Origin: Asparagus officinalis
Taxonomy: Eukaryota > Streptophyta > Magnoliopsida > Asparagales > Asparagaceae
Assembly (NCBI RefSeq): GCF_001876935.1
Contig: NC_033797.1
Coordinates: forward strand, 119,656,070-119,720,069
DNA length: 64,000 nucleotides
Direction of reading: 5' to 3'
The first letter of the stretch is position 1; every line of letters starts with the position of its first letter. The notes beneath the pieces were generated by a model. It ran no database searches. It worked only from the letters and a program-made list of their open reading frames with translations, and had not been told where the DNA came from. Below, piece by piece: positions 23,901 to 37,111 of this stretch. The translations under genes and the position numbers were made by a program.

Positions 23901-24900
23901 NNNNNNNNNNNNNNNNNNNNNNNNNNNNNNNNNNNNNNNNNNNNNNNNNNNNNNNNNNNNNNNNNNNNNNNNNNNNNNNNNNNNNNNNNNNNNNNNNNNN
24001 NNNNNNNNNNNNNNNNNNNNNNNNNNNNNNNNNNNNNNNNNNNNNNNNNNNNNNNNNNNNNNNNNNNNNNNNNNNNNNNNNNNNNNNNNNNNNNNNNNNN
24101 NNNNNNNNNNNNNNNNNNNNNNNNNNNNNNNNNNNNNNNNNNNNNNNNNNNNNNNNNNNNNNNNNNNNNNNNNNNNNNNNNNNNNNNNNNNNNNNNNNNN
24201 NNNNNNNNNNNNNNNNNNNNNNNNNNNNNNNNNNNNNNNNNNNNNNNNNNNNNNNNNNNNNNNNNNNNNNNNNNNNNNNNNNNNNNNNNNNNNNNNNNNN
24301 NNNNNNNNNNNNNNNNNNNNNNNNNNNNNNNNNNNNNNNNNNNNNNNNNNNNNNNNNNNNNNNNNNNNNNNNNNNNNNNNNNNNNNNNNNNNNNNNNNNN
24401 NNNNNNNNNNNNNNNNNNNNNNNNNNNNNNNNNNNNNNNNNNNNNNNNNNNNNNNNNNNNNNNNNNNNNNNNNNNNNNNNNNNNNNNNNNNNNNNNNNNN
24501 NNNNNNNNNNNNNNNNNNNNNNNNNNNNNNNNNNNNNNNNNNNNNNNNNNNNNNNNNNNNNNNNNNNNNNNNNNNNNNNNNNNNNNNNNNNNNNNNNNNN
24601 NNNNNNNNNNNNNNNNNNNNNNNNNNNNNNNNNNNNNNNNNNNNNNNNNNNNNNNNNNNNNNNNNNNNNNNNNNNNNNNNNNNNNNNNNNNNNNNNNNNN
24701 NNNNNNNNNNNNNNNNNNNNNNNNNNNNNNNNNNNNNNNNNNNNNNNNNNNNNNNNNNNNNNNNNNNNNNNNNNNNNNNNNNNNNNNNNNNNNNNNNNNN
24801 NNNNNNNNNNNNNNNNNNNNNNNNNNNNNNNNNNNNNNNNNNNNNNNNNNNNNNNNNNNNNNNNNNNNNNNNNNNNNNNNNNNNNNNNNNNNNNNNNNNN
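23901..24900. other. Assembly gap (1000 N)
   Basis: Exactly 1000 ambiguous bases, a placeholder length. Confidence 0.99.
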
Positions 24901-27544
24901 CTGAGGAGTGTTCTAACCTGGTCTTCTGGAAGGGAGCAACCGTTTCTAAATCTATCAAAGCAGAGCTCAGTTCGGTGAAAGTTCAGGTTCTTGGTATCTG
25001 AGGGGAGTGATTGTTGATAGCTATCGAGGAGAAGGTAGAATTTGTACGGGATCAAGGTTGATGCGGAAGTCCAATTGTATCGACCTGTCTACTGACCGAA
25101 GTGAATGGATTGCATTCACTTGGCTTCATAGGATGAATTGATCTGTGTTTATTACGGGTTGACCATGCGGTTGACCGGAAATTTCCTTTCTATCTTTACT
25201 GCCCAAGGTACTAGCTAGTTGACCAAGTGGATTCTAATTGCTTATAGCTTGGTGTTGGGTGGGCATTGTCCGGTTGATTGCATGAAGGAATTCACGTGCT
25301 AGATGTTTGACGTACATATTCGTTGGTTTGAGTCTAGAGGCCTTATGTTTATGGTTTTAACCTTTCAGGACATTTGAGACGTTTATCTTGATCTGGATGT
25401 GAGGTTGATTACGCTTGATGGGAGGAGGACGTGATTTTATACGGCAATTTGGTTGTTAATTGTAAATTGAGTTGAGGAATGTGCTTTCCCTAGGAAATGA
25501 TTGGGTCGAAGCGGATCATACTCTACATGTCAATTTTTTGTCCAGTTCCGGCGGAGCAGAATTTCCTAGATTCCATGCAAAGTTGGGATGATTTCTCCAT
25601 GGATTGCTAGGTTTGGAGAAATTGGGATCATTTCTAGGATTGTGGAAATGCAGCGTTTTATCTGTTTCTAATGACATGATTGTTTCCTAGAGAGGACATC
25701 CTCTGAACGCTGGGTAGGGACTGACAATTATGACATCCTGGAAAGAAACATGATTGAGTTGGCTGGAGCTCGCTTCTTATATTTCTAGGCCTTCTAACTC
25801 GCAGAATTGTCGATTCTTTGTTCGAGCTAATGTCCTTGACTCCAAGCGAAAGACACTAGACTTAAAATGGGACTGATGAAACTTCTGTATCGCACTTTCC
25901 CATTGCATTGTTTTTTCAGAAAGCTCTTCCAAAAACTCAAGCTTATCACAGCTTTTTTCACTCATAAATCCCCTGTGGACACATTGATTCTAAGGAACGT
26001 TTTTGCACGAATAATCTAATCCCTCCTATAACTTATTTGGCACAATCGCATTTCTCTAAACCGTGATAGAGACATTGGATGAGAAGATCTTTAAATCGGT
26101 CAAAATACTTCAAAAAGGTTCTCGGAATTTTAAAGTTATTGAATGCTGTTTCCTAAGTTTACCGTTTTATGAATTAGGAAAAAAAGTTCTTAAGAAAAAC
26201 GGGGGTTGACAATTCATCCAAGTTGAGATGGAATTTTGTGGTAAGCTGTACAGACCATTTTTAGCTTTATTCTTAGAGCAAATGGACTAAATCTAAAGCT
26301 TAACCGCGATCTTTCATTTACTTCTCTCATTTTATCATAATACACACTTCCTCAAATTCCGATAATAAAATATATGGTTTTCTGTTTCTTACCAAGGAAT
26401 TTGGGGAGCATGTTTATGTATACGGTTAAGCTCAATTATTCCATTTGTTTCGGGGAACTAATGCATGCATGGGATTTGCATTTCTTATGGGCATAGACAT
26501 ATCATGAAGAACGGGTGGATTGGATGCTTCGCATTGATGATTGGTTCAAAGCGGAATTCAGCTCGATGTGTATCGTATCCCTTAATCCACTGTTGCTACA
26601 CCAAAATTTATTTTTTTTATTTTTAAATTCTTTTTTAAGAAAAGAAAGAATTAGTTTTTTTTATTTGAGAGATAAAGAAAAGAAATCCTAACTAAAACAA
26701 ATCAAACATCATTTTCAATCAACTCTAAATTTAGGGTTTAGGCCTAATTCACTAGACCAAGCGCTCCTAACAAAAATCCTACAGTGAAAAGATAAAGTTA
26801 ATTACCAGGTTAGTTTGACAGGTAGGATGTTACTGAGGGGATCAAGAATCAATTAAGACTCATTCGTCTTAACGGAGCGCTTTACGCAACCCCTAAACCG
26901 TTGCCTAGACACCAATAATCTGAGAAACTTAAACCGGTTCACTTTAAGGATTTTGTTCCTTATTGAGCTCGAATTCCTTAGGGGCCACGTTCTAATTGAG
27001 TTTTTATTAGGCTTGGGTGGTGATACGTGAGGAATTCGTTGATATTTTTGGGCTAAGAACAAGGGTGATATGAAATCCCTCACCTTATACTGATTATTGG
27101 GTTTTGCCTTAAAATACTTTTAAGTGGTGTCGAAATCAGATTTGCTTAATCACTTGGGTGAGTCTCCTCACTATATTGAAATACCAACCTATGAATTAAA
27201 GCACAAAAGGATGGATAAAAAATCTTTCTTTTTAATTAGGAGTAACAATTCAACAAAGAGAAGGGGTTTGTTTGAGATTTATTATCTTGTTGAAATGTCC
27301 AGTGTGGAGGATGAATTTTATTATGGTCAACAATAAAAATAAAATCTCTTTTTTTTTTAAGTCCTAATTTCTCTAATTGTGAAGAAGCTGCTAAAGGTGG
27401 AATTTAAATCTAGAAAGAGGAGACGTTACCGGAAAGCAATCTTCAAATCCTAGCTCTTCCAATCCGCGATCTTCAAAGCTCCAAGGCGTTTCTTCAACAA
27501 AACACACAAGTTAAAGAACCAAATTAATTAAAAACCTAATTAAG
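24901..27544. other. Unassigned sequence; right part probably 5' leader of Athila-A
   Basis: No convincing gene was recognised. The part nearest 27544 follows the primer-binding site of the minus-strand Athila-like LTR and so should be its 5' untranslated leader. It is AT-rich with poly-A/T tracts. Short open frames such as 27124-27336 and 25777-25965 match nothing I know. Confidence 0.4.
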
Positions 27545-27565
27545 CCCTTCCCGGAACGGCCGCCA
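27545..27565 (-). other. Primer-binding site of Athila-A
   Basis: Minus-strand TGGCGGCCGTTCCGGGAAG lies five bases after the LTR end GCCGTATCA. It is close to the TGGCGCCGTTGCCGGGGA site typical of Athila/Tat elements (tRNA-Asp), with a few changes. Confidence 0.65.
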
Positions 27566-27570
27566 AAACT

Positions 27571-29038
27571 TGATACGGCTTAACAATGTACAAAAAGGTT
27601 GCAAAGGTGCCACCGTGTCAAGTTATTAGTATTTAAGATATCGATCCCACGAGGAAGGTGTTTTGTAGGAGACACTATTAAAACGCGTTCTTATTTTTGC
27701 TGTTGTGAAATAGGACGTAAATGAGTCGCAATGTGATTGTGGAGAGATAGAGAGAATGAAAATTGGTGTTGTGATAAGTGCAAAGGTGTTTTAAGCTGGA
27801 GTAGGATTTGAGTTGATCCAATAGGTGGAGGAAAGAATAAAATAAAAAAATCAGAATGAAGAATAAATTCAAGAATAAGAAAATGCAAGAATTAAGATGG
27901 TTGGATTCAATTATAGATATGCGATAGTCTAAAATTGATACCACTTTTAAAGGTGATCTCCCTAGAGGGTTCTAGACCTAAAGGCGATCAAAAAAATAAA
28001 ATAACAAAAAGGAAACTTAACCCAAGGGGTTCTAGCCTCAAGGTGAATAATATAAGAATTAGACATCTTCTCTAACTACAAAATACATTGCAAATTCTAA
28101 ACTACCAAATAAATTGTAATGAATTAAATAGCAAGAAAATAAATCTATTCTTATAAGCATGAAATAAATCTAAGGGCAGAGCGGTTCATGCCTCTTGGAT
28201 ATTACCAAGAAAATAATCTTAAACTACGAAGCATAGAAATAATCTACACTATAGCAATAAAAGATAAATGACAGAAAAAAGGAAGAAATGCAACTCTAAA
28301 TAATTCTTCTCTCCTCTTCATCATCCAACAAAAGAGAAGAAATATTAAAGTGCGTGAAAAAATTGATTATTATTAGATTGCAACTAAGTTACAATTTTTG
28401 GAGGCTTGTCAATTAGAGAGGATAGGCCCTTCTCTCCAAAGCGAGTTTTAAAAATTTCTCAACCTTTAACCTCACTCTTACCCATTTTATAGTAGAACAT
28501 AAGATGAATGAGAGCCATTGGATTCTCTTATCCAAACAACAATTCAAGCTTAGATTCGTAAAGACTGTACAGCGATATCCACTGCAGATCGATACAGGAT
28601 CGATGACGGCATCGATGTCCGGTATCCGATGCGGATCGATTGCCGCCTCGATGCAGGCATTCGAATGCCTGCCCTTCTCCTTTTGCTGTCGCGGAGTTCC
28701 TCTTTCTACTTGGCTTTTGCGATTAGAGATTTTGGGCTTTTGCTTGGCTTTTGGGATTTCTGATTTTCTGTATTTATTTTGTGGCTTTGCAATTTCTTGG
28801 GCTTTTCTCTTTTCTTAGCTTGGGCTTGAGTAATTTGGAAATTAAATATTTCAATGCATTCGGCTTTCTTTCTTCATTTAATTCATGGGCTTTTTGTGAG
28901 AGTGGGAATTTGAAGATTTATTTTCAATTAAGCCTTGATTAAACATAAAACTTATTAGTGCGGTTAGTGGTATATTTATTCATATAAAATAGATAATGAG
29001 GGTATAAAACTGTAATAAAATGTGATTATCATTCATCA
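27571..29038 (-). repeat. 5' LTR of an Athila-like Gypsy element (Athila-A, 1468 bp)
   Basis: On the minus strand it runs from TGATGAATGATAATCAC to GCCGTATCA, followed by a primer-binding site. It aligns with the plus-strand LTR at 32973-43165 once the CACTA insertion there is removed (1460 bp). It cuts the Gypsy-3 gag at 29039; the bases AGCAC beside it match the interrupted gag codons. At 27961-27975 it has the uninterrupted form of the CACTA-1 target site. At 28575-28660 it holds several ATCGAT palindromes. Confidence 0.85.
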
Positions 29039-29042
29039 GTGC

Positions 29043-30779
29043 TTAGATTTGTTGGTCATGCATTTCTCTCATGTTCTGCATGGCCATCTGCATTTCGAAC
29101 TTGAAGCTCTCTTGTTGTTTAGCCATGGCTTCTTCGAGCATCTTGGCAACTTGTTCCGTAGTTATCATAAGTGACTCGCGAGGTTGTCCCTCGCTGGATA
29201 CTGTGTTATCTGATGCGACCGCAGAGCAGGCATCCGATTCTTCATCTTCTGAAGGTAATCTTGTCCGAATCCTACCATAAGTTCCTCGTACGATGGGTCC
29301 AGACTGCAGACGTGTTATACGCCGAGATGCTTCCGGAATCGACTCGGGATTATTCCGTGTCGATGTCCCTTTGCTGGTCATATTAGTGGTGACCCTCGGA
29401 AATTCTCTGTCTTCAACCACCGTTTTTCTTTGTCGGAAACGCCTACGCCTTGGTTTTGGCGTTTTGGTACTGAGCCTTTCGAAAACCGAAATTCTTTCGG
29501 GGACTGTCTTGATGCAGTTGCACTCATACAATACTGCCTGAATAAGTTTGGAACAAGGGCATTGAGTTTCTAGTTCTCGAGGACTCATTTTCCTGGTTTT
29601 ACTCGTACCCCCAACACGATAGTACAACTCATCGGCTTGAAGGTCAGAGTAACCTATCGTGTGTTGGCACGACTTCTCAGGTATAACGTCATCATTATCA
29701 GATGACAATGTTTCCTTCTGAGGGCGAACTGCCTTCTTTGGGTTTTCAAGAGTCACACGCCTCGAAACATGCCTTTGTGGGCGTGAATTCTCAGCTGGCT
29801 CCTGGACTTCAATGCGCAAATTGGTGCGCCTAGCTGCCATGATCTTTTTGTCATGTTGAGGGTGGCGGCGACTCTCAGCATGTTGAGTCGTTCGGGGCTT
29901 CTTTATCGGGCCCAAACGTTCTTGAACTGGAGCTTTGCATCCCTCATCGGGAAGTAGACCGAGACGCTCCAAAACTGACTTCTCTCTTCGGGATGATTCT
30001 GCGGGATCTCCCGGAGTAGCTACTGGAATTACTTGCGCTGAAGGCTGCAATGATTTTTCCTTAGCCTGAATCACCGCTTTAGACTTCGGCCTCCATACTT
30101 GGCGGATTAGTGGCGACTTCTTGGCCACCTCCTTCTGCAGTCTTTTGCGGGCTTCTTGGACTTGAGCCCGTGCCTGAGCTAAAAGTGCGCGGCGCTTGCG
30201 AATGCGCTCCTCAAGTGTCGAACGATTCTGTTTGACACGGATCCATTCATTTGTTGGCGGCTTGGAGGAGCTGGCATTCATTGGTTGTTGAGGCTGTTTG
30301 CCTCTCCTGTTCTTCAGATCCGCGTTATAGCGGATTCCGTCAGTGGACTCCATCGCCTTTGCGAATTGTCGCGCCAGGCGTTGATGTCGCCTCTGGCGGG
30401 CTCTCTTTGAGAGAGTCACTACGCCCTCAGCGGCGGATGAATTAGCGAGAACAGCTTTGACCTGGTTGGAGGTCGGTGGGACTTCACCCAATGCAACTTT
30501 GGCATCAATCGGGGTGAGATCTTCGTTGGCATTCTGCACTTCTTCGTACCAACGAACTTTTCTCCTGGAGGAGAGCTTCTTGGACTTGAGGGGGGAGGTG
30601 GATCCGGACGAGGATGATAGATAATCCTTGAACTTTTGTTGGTCGAATTCATACTCGACCTCCTCTTCGACCGGGATCGAGATCCGCGGCTGCGATGCAA
30701 CGATCTCGGCAGCGAGATCGGTGGCTCCCATTGTGGTCGCCAGATTGTTCGCGGGGAAAATTATTTTCATTGATGTCAT
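29043..30779 (-). pseudogene. gag: Gypsy gag, N-terminal 578 residues, truncated by an LTR insertion
   Basis: This is the best preserved N-terminal gag of the family: one open frame of 578 codons with no stop until the Athila-A boundary. It shows an acidic N-terminal motif (EEEVEYEFDQQKFKDYLSSS), several very basic segments (KRARQRRHQRLARQFAKAM, EERIRKRRALLAQARAQVQ) and the CPCSKLIQAVLYECNCIKT cysteine cluster. It ends at MREMHDQQI, just before the capsid core seen in Gypsy-1. The first ATG (30779) lies inside the LTR, and the primer-binding site is translated as LATTMGA. The ATG at 30725 is an alternative start. Confidence 0.85.
30727..30743 (-). other. Primer-binding site of Gypsy-3
   Basis: Minus-strand TGGCGACCACAATGGGA lies three bases after the LTR end GCGAACA. 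Gypsy-5 has TGGCGACCACAGTGGGA and Gypsy-4 TGGCAACCACAGTGGGA at the same place. The sequence fits complementarity to an arginine tRNA 3' end; this assignment is from memory. Confidence 0.7.
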
Positions 30780-31446
30780 TGTTTTTCTTGAGCAACAGTT
30801 TATCGGTTACAAAAGATCCGGTCTTTTTATACGATCCGGTTACAACAAAATCAAAGAAAAAAGAAAAATTACAACTTTCCTTTTCTCAAACAAATCGCAA
30901 GATCCTGTTTTGCGGTCTCTTGCTTGTGTGGGTTCTTTGCCTGCGCTGGGGTTAATCCGTGGACCACCGCACGATCTTGATCCGGTCGGATCTACACGGT
31001 AAGACGGGTGTTATTTCACGAAGGAAATAACAGCCGAGGGGATTATTTCACCAAGGAAATAATAGCCTTAAGTAATCGAAATCGACCAAGCGAAATCGAT
31101 ACTCTTCTCGGGATCAAAAACCAAGTTTTGATCCGGAGGATAACCGTGTGGATCTCAGATCTGATCTCTCTCGAACTCCTGCCTTATTTGACGTGGACGA
31201 TCGCCAAGAACCAGATCCGAAAAGTCCGAGTCTTCAAAGCTCCAAAACTCCGAAGTTCAGTTCTCAATCCAGCAGAGTTTCACCTCCAAAGTTCCAAGTC
31301 CCTCAAACAATGAGCCTAGGGGTCTATTTATAGGCTCTTCAAACCAGATCTGGGCTCTTGGATATATCGTCCGATGGTTCGTTGGTTTGTCGAATCACCG
31401 TGTCGAGCTGTGTTAAGGGACCTATAAGCAGTTTTATACGCCTACA
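30746..31446 (-). repeat. 5' LTR of Gypsy-3 (701 bp)
   Basis: On the minus strand it starts TGTAGGCGTATAAAACTGC and ends CCCGCGAACA. A TATAAATAG box lies at 31324-31332. Confidence 0.88.
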
Positions 31447-31935
31447 ATTGTGGCATCAAAACAATCTTCTTATCAAACCACCAAAAGACAAAAGTATTAT
31501 CATGACCCTTATAAGTAGCATCCACGTCGTAGTGCCACAGTCTTCCTAAGAGCACATGACAAGTATCCATATCCACTACATCACATAAAATCTCATCCTC
31601 ATAATATTTACCAAACGATAAAGGAACCTTGCAAACTTCTAGAACATGAACTTCAGGGCCCTTCTTAATCCATTCAATTTTGTAAGGAGAGGGATGATTC
31701 TACATTTTAAATTAAGTGTCTTTACCAAAGCCTTGGAGACCACATTCTCGCTACTGCCAGTGTCAATAATCATGTTGCATACTTTACATCTAATAGTTCA
31801 TCGGGTTCAGAATATCTTGTGGCGTTGCAAATCATCTTGCATCTTTGGGGCTAGCAAAAGGCATTGAACAATACAAGCTACATCTTCTCTTTCGTCTCCC
31901 ACTTCAATCTCAGCTCCTTCATAGAGGACAATGCA
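31447..31935 (-). pseudogene. Degraded chromovirus-type Gypsy aspartic protease
   Basis: Minus-strand reading gives GAEIEVGDERED, then DDLQRHKIF, CNMIIDTGSSENVVSKALVK and, after a lesion, DMDTCHVLLGRLWHYDVDAT, YKGHDNTFVFWW, DKKIVLMPQ. The IDTGSSENVVS block with the CHVLLGR block is the protease signature of plant chromoviruses. Stops (for example after HKIF) and frame changes show it is dead. It is cut at 31446 by the Gypsy-3 LTR. It is opposite in strand to the Athila-like 3' region that follows. Confidence 0.75.
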
Positions 31936-32972
31936 AAATTCAGGTGTGGGGGTGGGAATTAGTTATTTTTTCTTCTTTATTTTACCTTTTTAGTTGCATT
32001 TTTGCATTTTTGTCATTTTTTCTTTTTCTTAAAAAAATTATAAAAATATTGTCACTTGTCAAATTAATAGAGCAAAGTAATAATTGATTCATTTGATAAA
32101 GTTTAAATTTTTCTAATCCCTAGTCTGTTATGTACTCAAGTTTACCTTTTATAATAACTCTAAATTAATTTCCTAAGAAATAATTTTCAAAGTAAGCCTT
32201 AATTAGAGTTTTAATAAAATAATAAAATTTTTGCATACTTAACTTAGAGTTGAAAATAATTTTTCAAGTTGTCTTGATTTACATATTTTTCAGAATATAT
32301 ACATGTAAAAACTAACCTTACAAAAGAAGAGTGTGAAAAATGGGCACAAAAAAAAGAAATAAAAACTCTTGAATTCAAGGTGATTCTATCTTATAAAGTC
32401 TAAGTTGACCGAGTAATTAAGCCCAAGAAGTATTTCCATACTTAATGACCTATGCCCAATTTGGTCGGGATCCATTGGCCCAAAACTCGTTAAATAGTCA
32501 CTTAGAAAGCCTGTTAAAGTAGAAAAAAATCACCAATGAAGAAAGAGTTGAAAAAAAATACTAACAAATGTTATATATATATATAGCATGTTCTTTTCAA
32601 AACTTTTAAATTAAATTTCTAAGTTTAGCTTGGTTTTGTATTGCTATAATGAGAAAATTTTCTAGGAAATTCACTCTGGAGTTATATATAAAAACGTTTT
32701 CTTGAGTAGTAACTAGATTCAATTAGATTGTCTAAATTTATCAAGTAAATTTAGTTATTTATTGAATTTTTTAATTTGGCAAGTTGACCGAATTTTGTGG
32801 GTATATTCACTGCAAACTCTCACGAGACTACAACTCATCTACTAGGGTAACATAGGGGTTTAAAGGTTTGTTGTATGTGCTAATTACAACCACGATTACT
32901 GCAAAAGTGAGTTAGGATTTTTCTTTTTCTTTCTTTGCTAGAGGACTAGCAAAACTTTAGTGTGGGGGTATT
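31936..32972 (+). other. 3' untranslated region of an Athila-like element (Athila-B)
   Basis: AT-rich non-coding sequence ends AGGACTAGCAAAACTTTAG, TGTGGGGGTATT directly before the LTR start. TGTGGGGG is the polypurine tract. Phrases such as GACCGAGTAATTAAGCCC and GTCGGGATCCATTGGCCC recur in the 3' parts of such elements. Confidence 0.65.
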
Positions 32973-34048
32973 TGATAATCATATTTTTATTATATTTTTA
33001 TTCTCTCATTATCTATTTTTAATGAATAAATATAGCACTAATAATTATTTTTATCTTTAATTGTAGGTTAACCAAGAATAAAACTCAAAATCTCTTCTCT
33101 CAACAAAAACCCATGAATTAAATGAAGAACAAAAGCAAGAGCCAAAAAGCCCAAGCCCATAATCAAGCCGAGTAGCTTGTAGAAGACGGAGAAAATAAAA
33201 AAATCCAATATGAAAAGAAAATGTATTCAAGATGGTTGGTCGTAAAGAAACGACGATATCTCTCAATCCGGAAGGCGGAATTTAACATATAATATATAAA
33301 AATTACCTATCCTAATGAGATGAAGCCATTTGTAAAGTCAGATTTTGAAAATAGTGGGCATCGATAGCAGCATCGATGGCAGCATCGATGCCTGTATTGA
33401 TGCCAACGTCCGTTTGTTACGAATCTAAGGCTGAAATTTAATGTTTTTGGATAAGATTTTGATCCAATGTCTAACATTCATTGATGTTTAGTATAAATAG
33501 GGCTAGAGTGTGAGGGGTTAGAGGTGTAAAAAATTTTGTAACTCCATTTGGAGAGGAGGGTTACTCTTAATTGAGAAGACCTTCTAATTTTATAACTTTT
33601 TGTTACAATCAATAAAAGTATTTTTTCACCTCCTCATATTTTTCTTTTCTTCTCTTTGTTTGATGATGAAGATAAAGATGGGATGAAGATGAAGATCAAG
33701 AGTGATGTTTGCTTTCATCTTGAGGCTAGAACCTTCTTAGGTAGTAAATTTCCTCTTTGTTAATATTTTTATCTTTTTATTTTCTTGCTTATATTGCCAA
33801 GAGGCTAGAACCCTCTTGCCTTAGATTTATTTTATGCTTATAGAGTAGATTTATTTCATGCTTATAGAGTAGATTTATTTTCTCGCATTTAATTCTTACA
33901 ATTTATTTTGTAGTTTAGTTTTTGCAATTTATTTTGTAGTTAGATTTTATTTTCTTATACTATTCACCTTAAGGCTAAAACACTCTTGGGATTAGTTTTA
34001 TTTTTCTTTATTTTCATATTCTTTGACTCGCCTTAGGGCTAGAACCCT

Positions 34049-34440
34049 CACTACACCACCTAAAATAATCTATAGCGGCCAAAAAACACTGGTATTATTT
34101 CATAGTGTTTTAATCAGCACTGTGTCAGAACCCGCTATAGTAGGTCTGTGGCTTTACATAACGCTTCCCCAAACGCTATCAAAAATGTTCCAACCATAGC
34201 ATTTTTATGTAGTTATAAAAGGGTATTCAATAGCGTTTCTGTATTGCTCTGACGAATATCTTTCATAGCGGTTAAAAAATGCTATTAGTTAGTTTTCATT
34301 CATAGCATTTCAACGCTGCTATTGTCTTACATTTGATAGCGTTTGAGTTACTACAATGACGTTTCAGCGAATGCTATCTTTCTTCTTTTAATAGCATTTC
34401 AACAATTGTTTTCACTTCTTATAGTTTTTCAGTTGTGCCT
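34049..34440. repeat. Subterminal repeats of CACTA-1
   Basis: More than ten variants of ATAGCGTTT, ATAGCATTTC and their complements occur in 390 bases. Arrays of this kind bind the transposase in characterised CACTA elements; binding here is inferred. Confidence 0.65.
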
Positions 34441-35507
34441 ATAAACCTTTGAGGTTGAACTAGAAATAGCTTCCAATTATGACAACCATAAAAGCAAATA
34501 TGTTATTTAAAGGTTCAAACTGATACATAACCAAGTTGTAGCATACAAGAAGAGTCAACACAAATATGCCAAAAACAAATACTAGTCTTTGGATAATCCA
34601 ACATGGAGTATAAGAAATTAACCATAGTATATAGAACAACAAAAACTAACTTTGCTGCATTACATATGACTTGGGAGACTCATCTTCTTCAGCAATTGAG
34701 TACTAGTACTGCTGCAAAAACATAAATTAACAACACCAATAATGAGATCCTAGAGCCGTGAATATATGGACACAAAACAGAAAACAATAGCACCAATAAT
34801 TAGAAATCCTAGAGCCATGAAGATCTGGACTAAAAATAGAAATCAACAATCAAAATATAAACAACAGTCCCATCTGTTTTATTTAATTAGGGGAACTGTA
34901 ACAAACAATTATTAATAATTCCACATCAAGAGCAGTATGTAATAAAAAGTCATGCATGAGGAAGTTTTGGCACTTTCTAGACCACAACAGCATTTAAAGT
35001 AGTCACCAATTATGTATAACTTACCAGCTTTTCAAAGCATAACAACTTTTATCGACAAATAGGTGATGTTTTTATGGAAGATATATGAAGATATTTGCTA
35101 ATGAGATTCACGAAGCATTACCAGCTAAACATATTTGGTGTTGTCGTAGTTGGTTCGATACCAAGATGGACATCTTTATATAGGACAGCGTCGAAGTAAC
35201 CCGCAAATCCTGCAGAAAACAAAATTTTTATTGATATCATTAGCACTAACATAATGAGGACATTTCATGCTAACTACATATCATAGATCACGCTATAGAG
35301 CTGGTAAGTTTCGCCATTTTCTAGTTGGGTCATGTTGAGATGACCCAATTGTATAAGAATTGAACCTAACCACCTTAATAAATGAGTTGATAACAGAAAT
35401 AATTATGTTAATCAACCAATGTAACCCATTTATCAGGTCAATATAATATTTTCTTTCCTTTTCCCCCTTCAAATGCTAAATTTTCCAGGATAAAAACTTT
35501 AGCTAAG

Positions 35508-35738
35508 GTTATTATACGCAAAACCACTAGACATTTCTACTTCTCGTATTAAGGTTTTCAAATAAAGCTAAATTAAGGTTATTATACGCAAAACCACTAG
35601 ACATTTCTACTTCTCGTATTAAGGTTTTCAAATAAAGCTAAATTGGTATAATTATTCTTGATTTTGCTAGACATTTCTACTTCTCGTATTAAGGTTTTCA
35701 AATAAAGCTAAATTGGTATAATTATTCTTGATTTTGCA
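35508..35738 (+). repeat. Three tandem copies of a 70-bp intron segment
   Basis: CTAGACATTTCTACTTCTCG begins at 35526, 35597 and 35667. Copies one and two share their left side, copies two and three their right side, so two overlapping duplications occurred. It lies in a captured PRMT5 intron. Confidence 0.85.
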
Positions 35739-37111
35739 AAAACAATTTGCAGAAACAAAGAAACCTATGCAAATTGAGTGATATGTACTTTGATATTAGA
35801 GCCAAGTAAATAAATGATTTAAAAATAACAATGTTTCTTAGCAAGCATACCGTGCACCAAAGCTGATCCAGTATCTGCAGGTATTTCAAAATGCAACTTC
35901 TTGTATCTTTGATTGCTCTTATTATCAGAATATTCTGGGTGGGTAAATGTGAATACCTAATCATAATCCACAGTAATCAAAATATAAATATCATTCAGCA
36001 AACACAAAACCAAAATGAATCAAGTAACTGAAAGTATGATAATATATAATTAAAAAAATTGTTGTTGAATTATTGAAACAAGAGGACTCAACAAAAATAT
36101 GCAAACAATAATCCATATAAAGGCAGACACTCACAGATTTAGAAGGAGCAAGCCTGGCTACCCTATACAATTTCACAACATAAGCTGTTTCAAAGTGTGC
36201 AAGGTCTTTATGTGATTTTACCTGTAAAAGCAATCAACAATTAAATAGGTAGACTTACATAACATGTAAAATAAAAAAAAGTTCTGCATTTATAGAAGGC
36301 ATACATTATTGTATAGCTTTAAAGCAGTTACTGGTTGGATAAAACTGGTATATCTGAAGGAAGATATATAATCTGCTTATCAGTTTCATCAATGAAATAC
36401 AATCTAATCTCAAAATTTGTAACTAAAATTGCTGGACTTTAGAAGGCTAGGACGTACGATGAAGGAATAGATATGTCGTCTGGCTTCAGAAACCTTTGTG
36501 CTCTGTCAAGACACTCTAGGGATAGCTCATTATCACCAAAGGAGCCCAATAACTCGCTAACCTATGCACAATATAAGTCATACATGTGACAAAAGTAACT
36601 ATAAATCAAACAACTGGATATAATACAGATCTGGTAGGTAGCCTTACCAATATATCAGCCTTCTCTGGGGCATCCCAACAACGCATGTCACTAGAAATTA
36701 TAGTAACCATATTATCCCATCCTTCCATCCTGATCAAACTCTGTCATTAAGAAACTATCATGTGCTTTTCTCAATATTAGCTAAATCAGCAATTAGAACT
36801 TACATGGAGCGTCACCACTGCATTCAGATTTTTTTCTACGGCATAAACCTTCAGTTTTCTGCCGGTCTCTTCAGCAGCCTGCAATAGCAGCCATATCAAG
36901 TGAGAAAAGTAAAAAAAGAAGACAAGATATAGTGAAATTAAATCATGTATCCATCAAATCAAGCCTTTAAGTAAAGTTTTTCACGTCATACGCATTTCAA
37001 GGTGATATTTATTTGCTAAGAGCTCCATTTCATCGTATTATACTATATTTCACTAGTTACTATATTACACAGAGGAAAGCTAAAGACAGATACACTGTTA
37101 AAAAATGAGGC

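Larger units (their letters stand above)
29039..31446 (-). mobile_element. Ty3/Gypsy element, 5' LTR and gag, truncated by Athila-A (Gypsy-3)
   Basis: The minus strand reads 5' LTR (31446-30746), primer-binding site (30743-30727), then gag to 29043. The Athila-A LTR then interrupts gag. It is the same family as Gypsy-1 and Gypsy-5. It is inserted in a degraded chromovirus protease, and ATTGT (31447-31451) should be one copy of its target duplication. Confidence 0.88.

Noticed and set aside
23777..25055. Long open frames on both strands across the N gap
   Set aside because: They consist almost wholly of ambiguous codons from the 1000 N placeholder.
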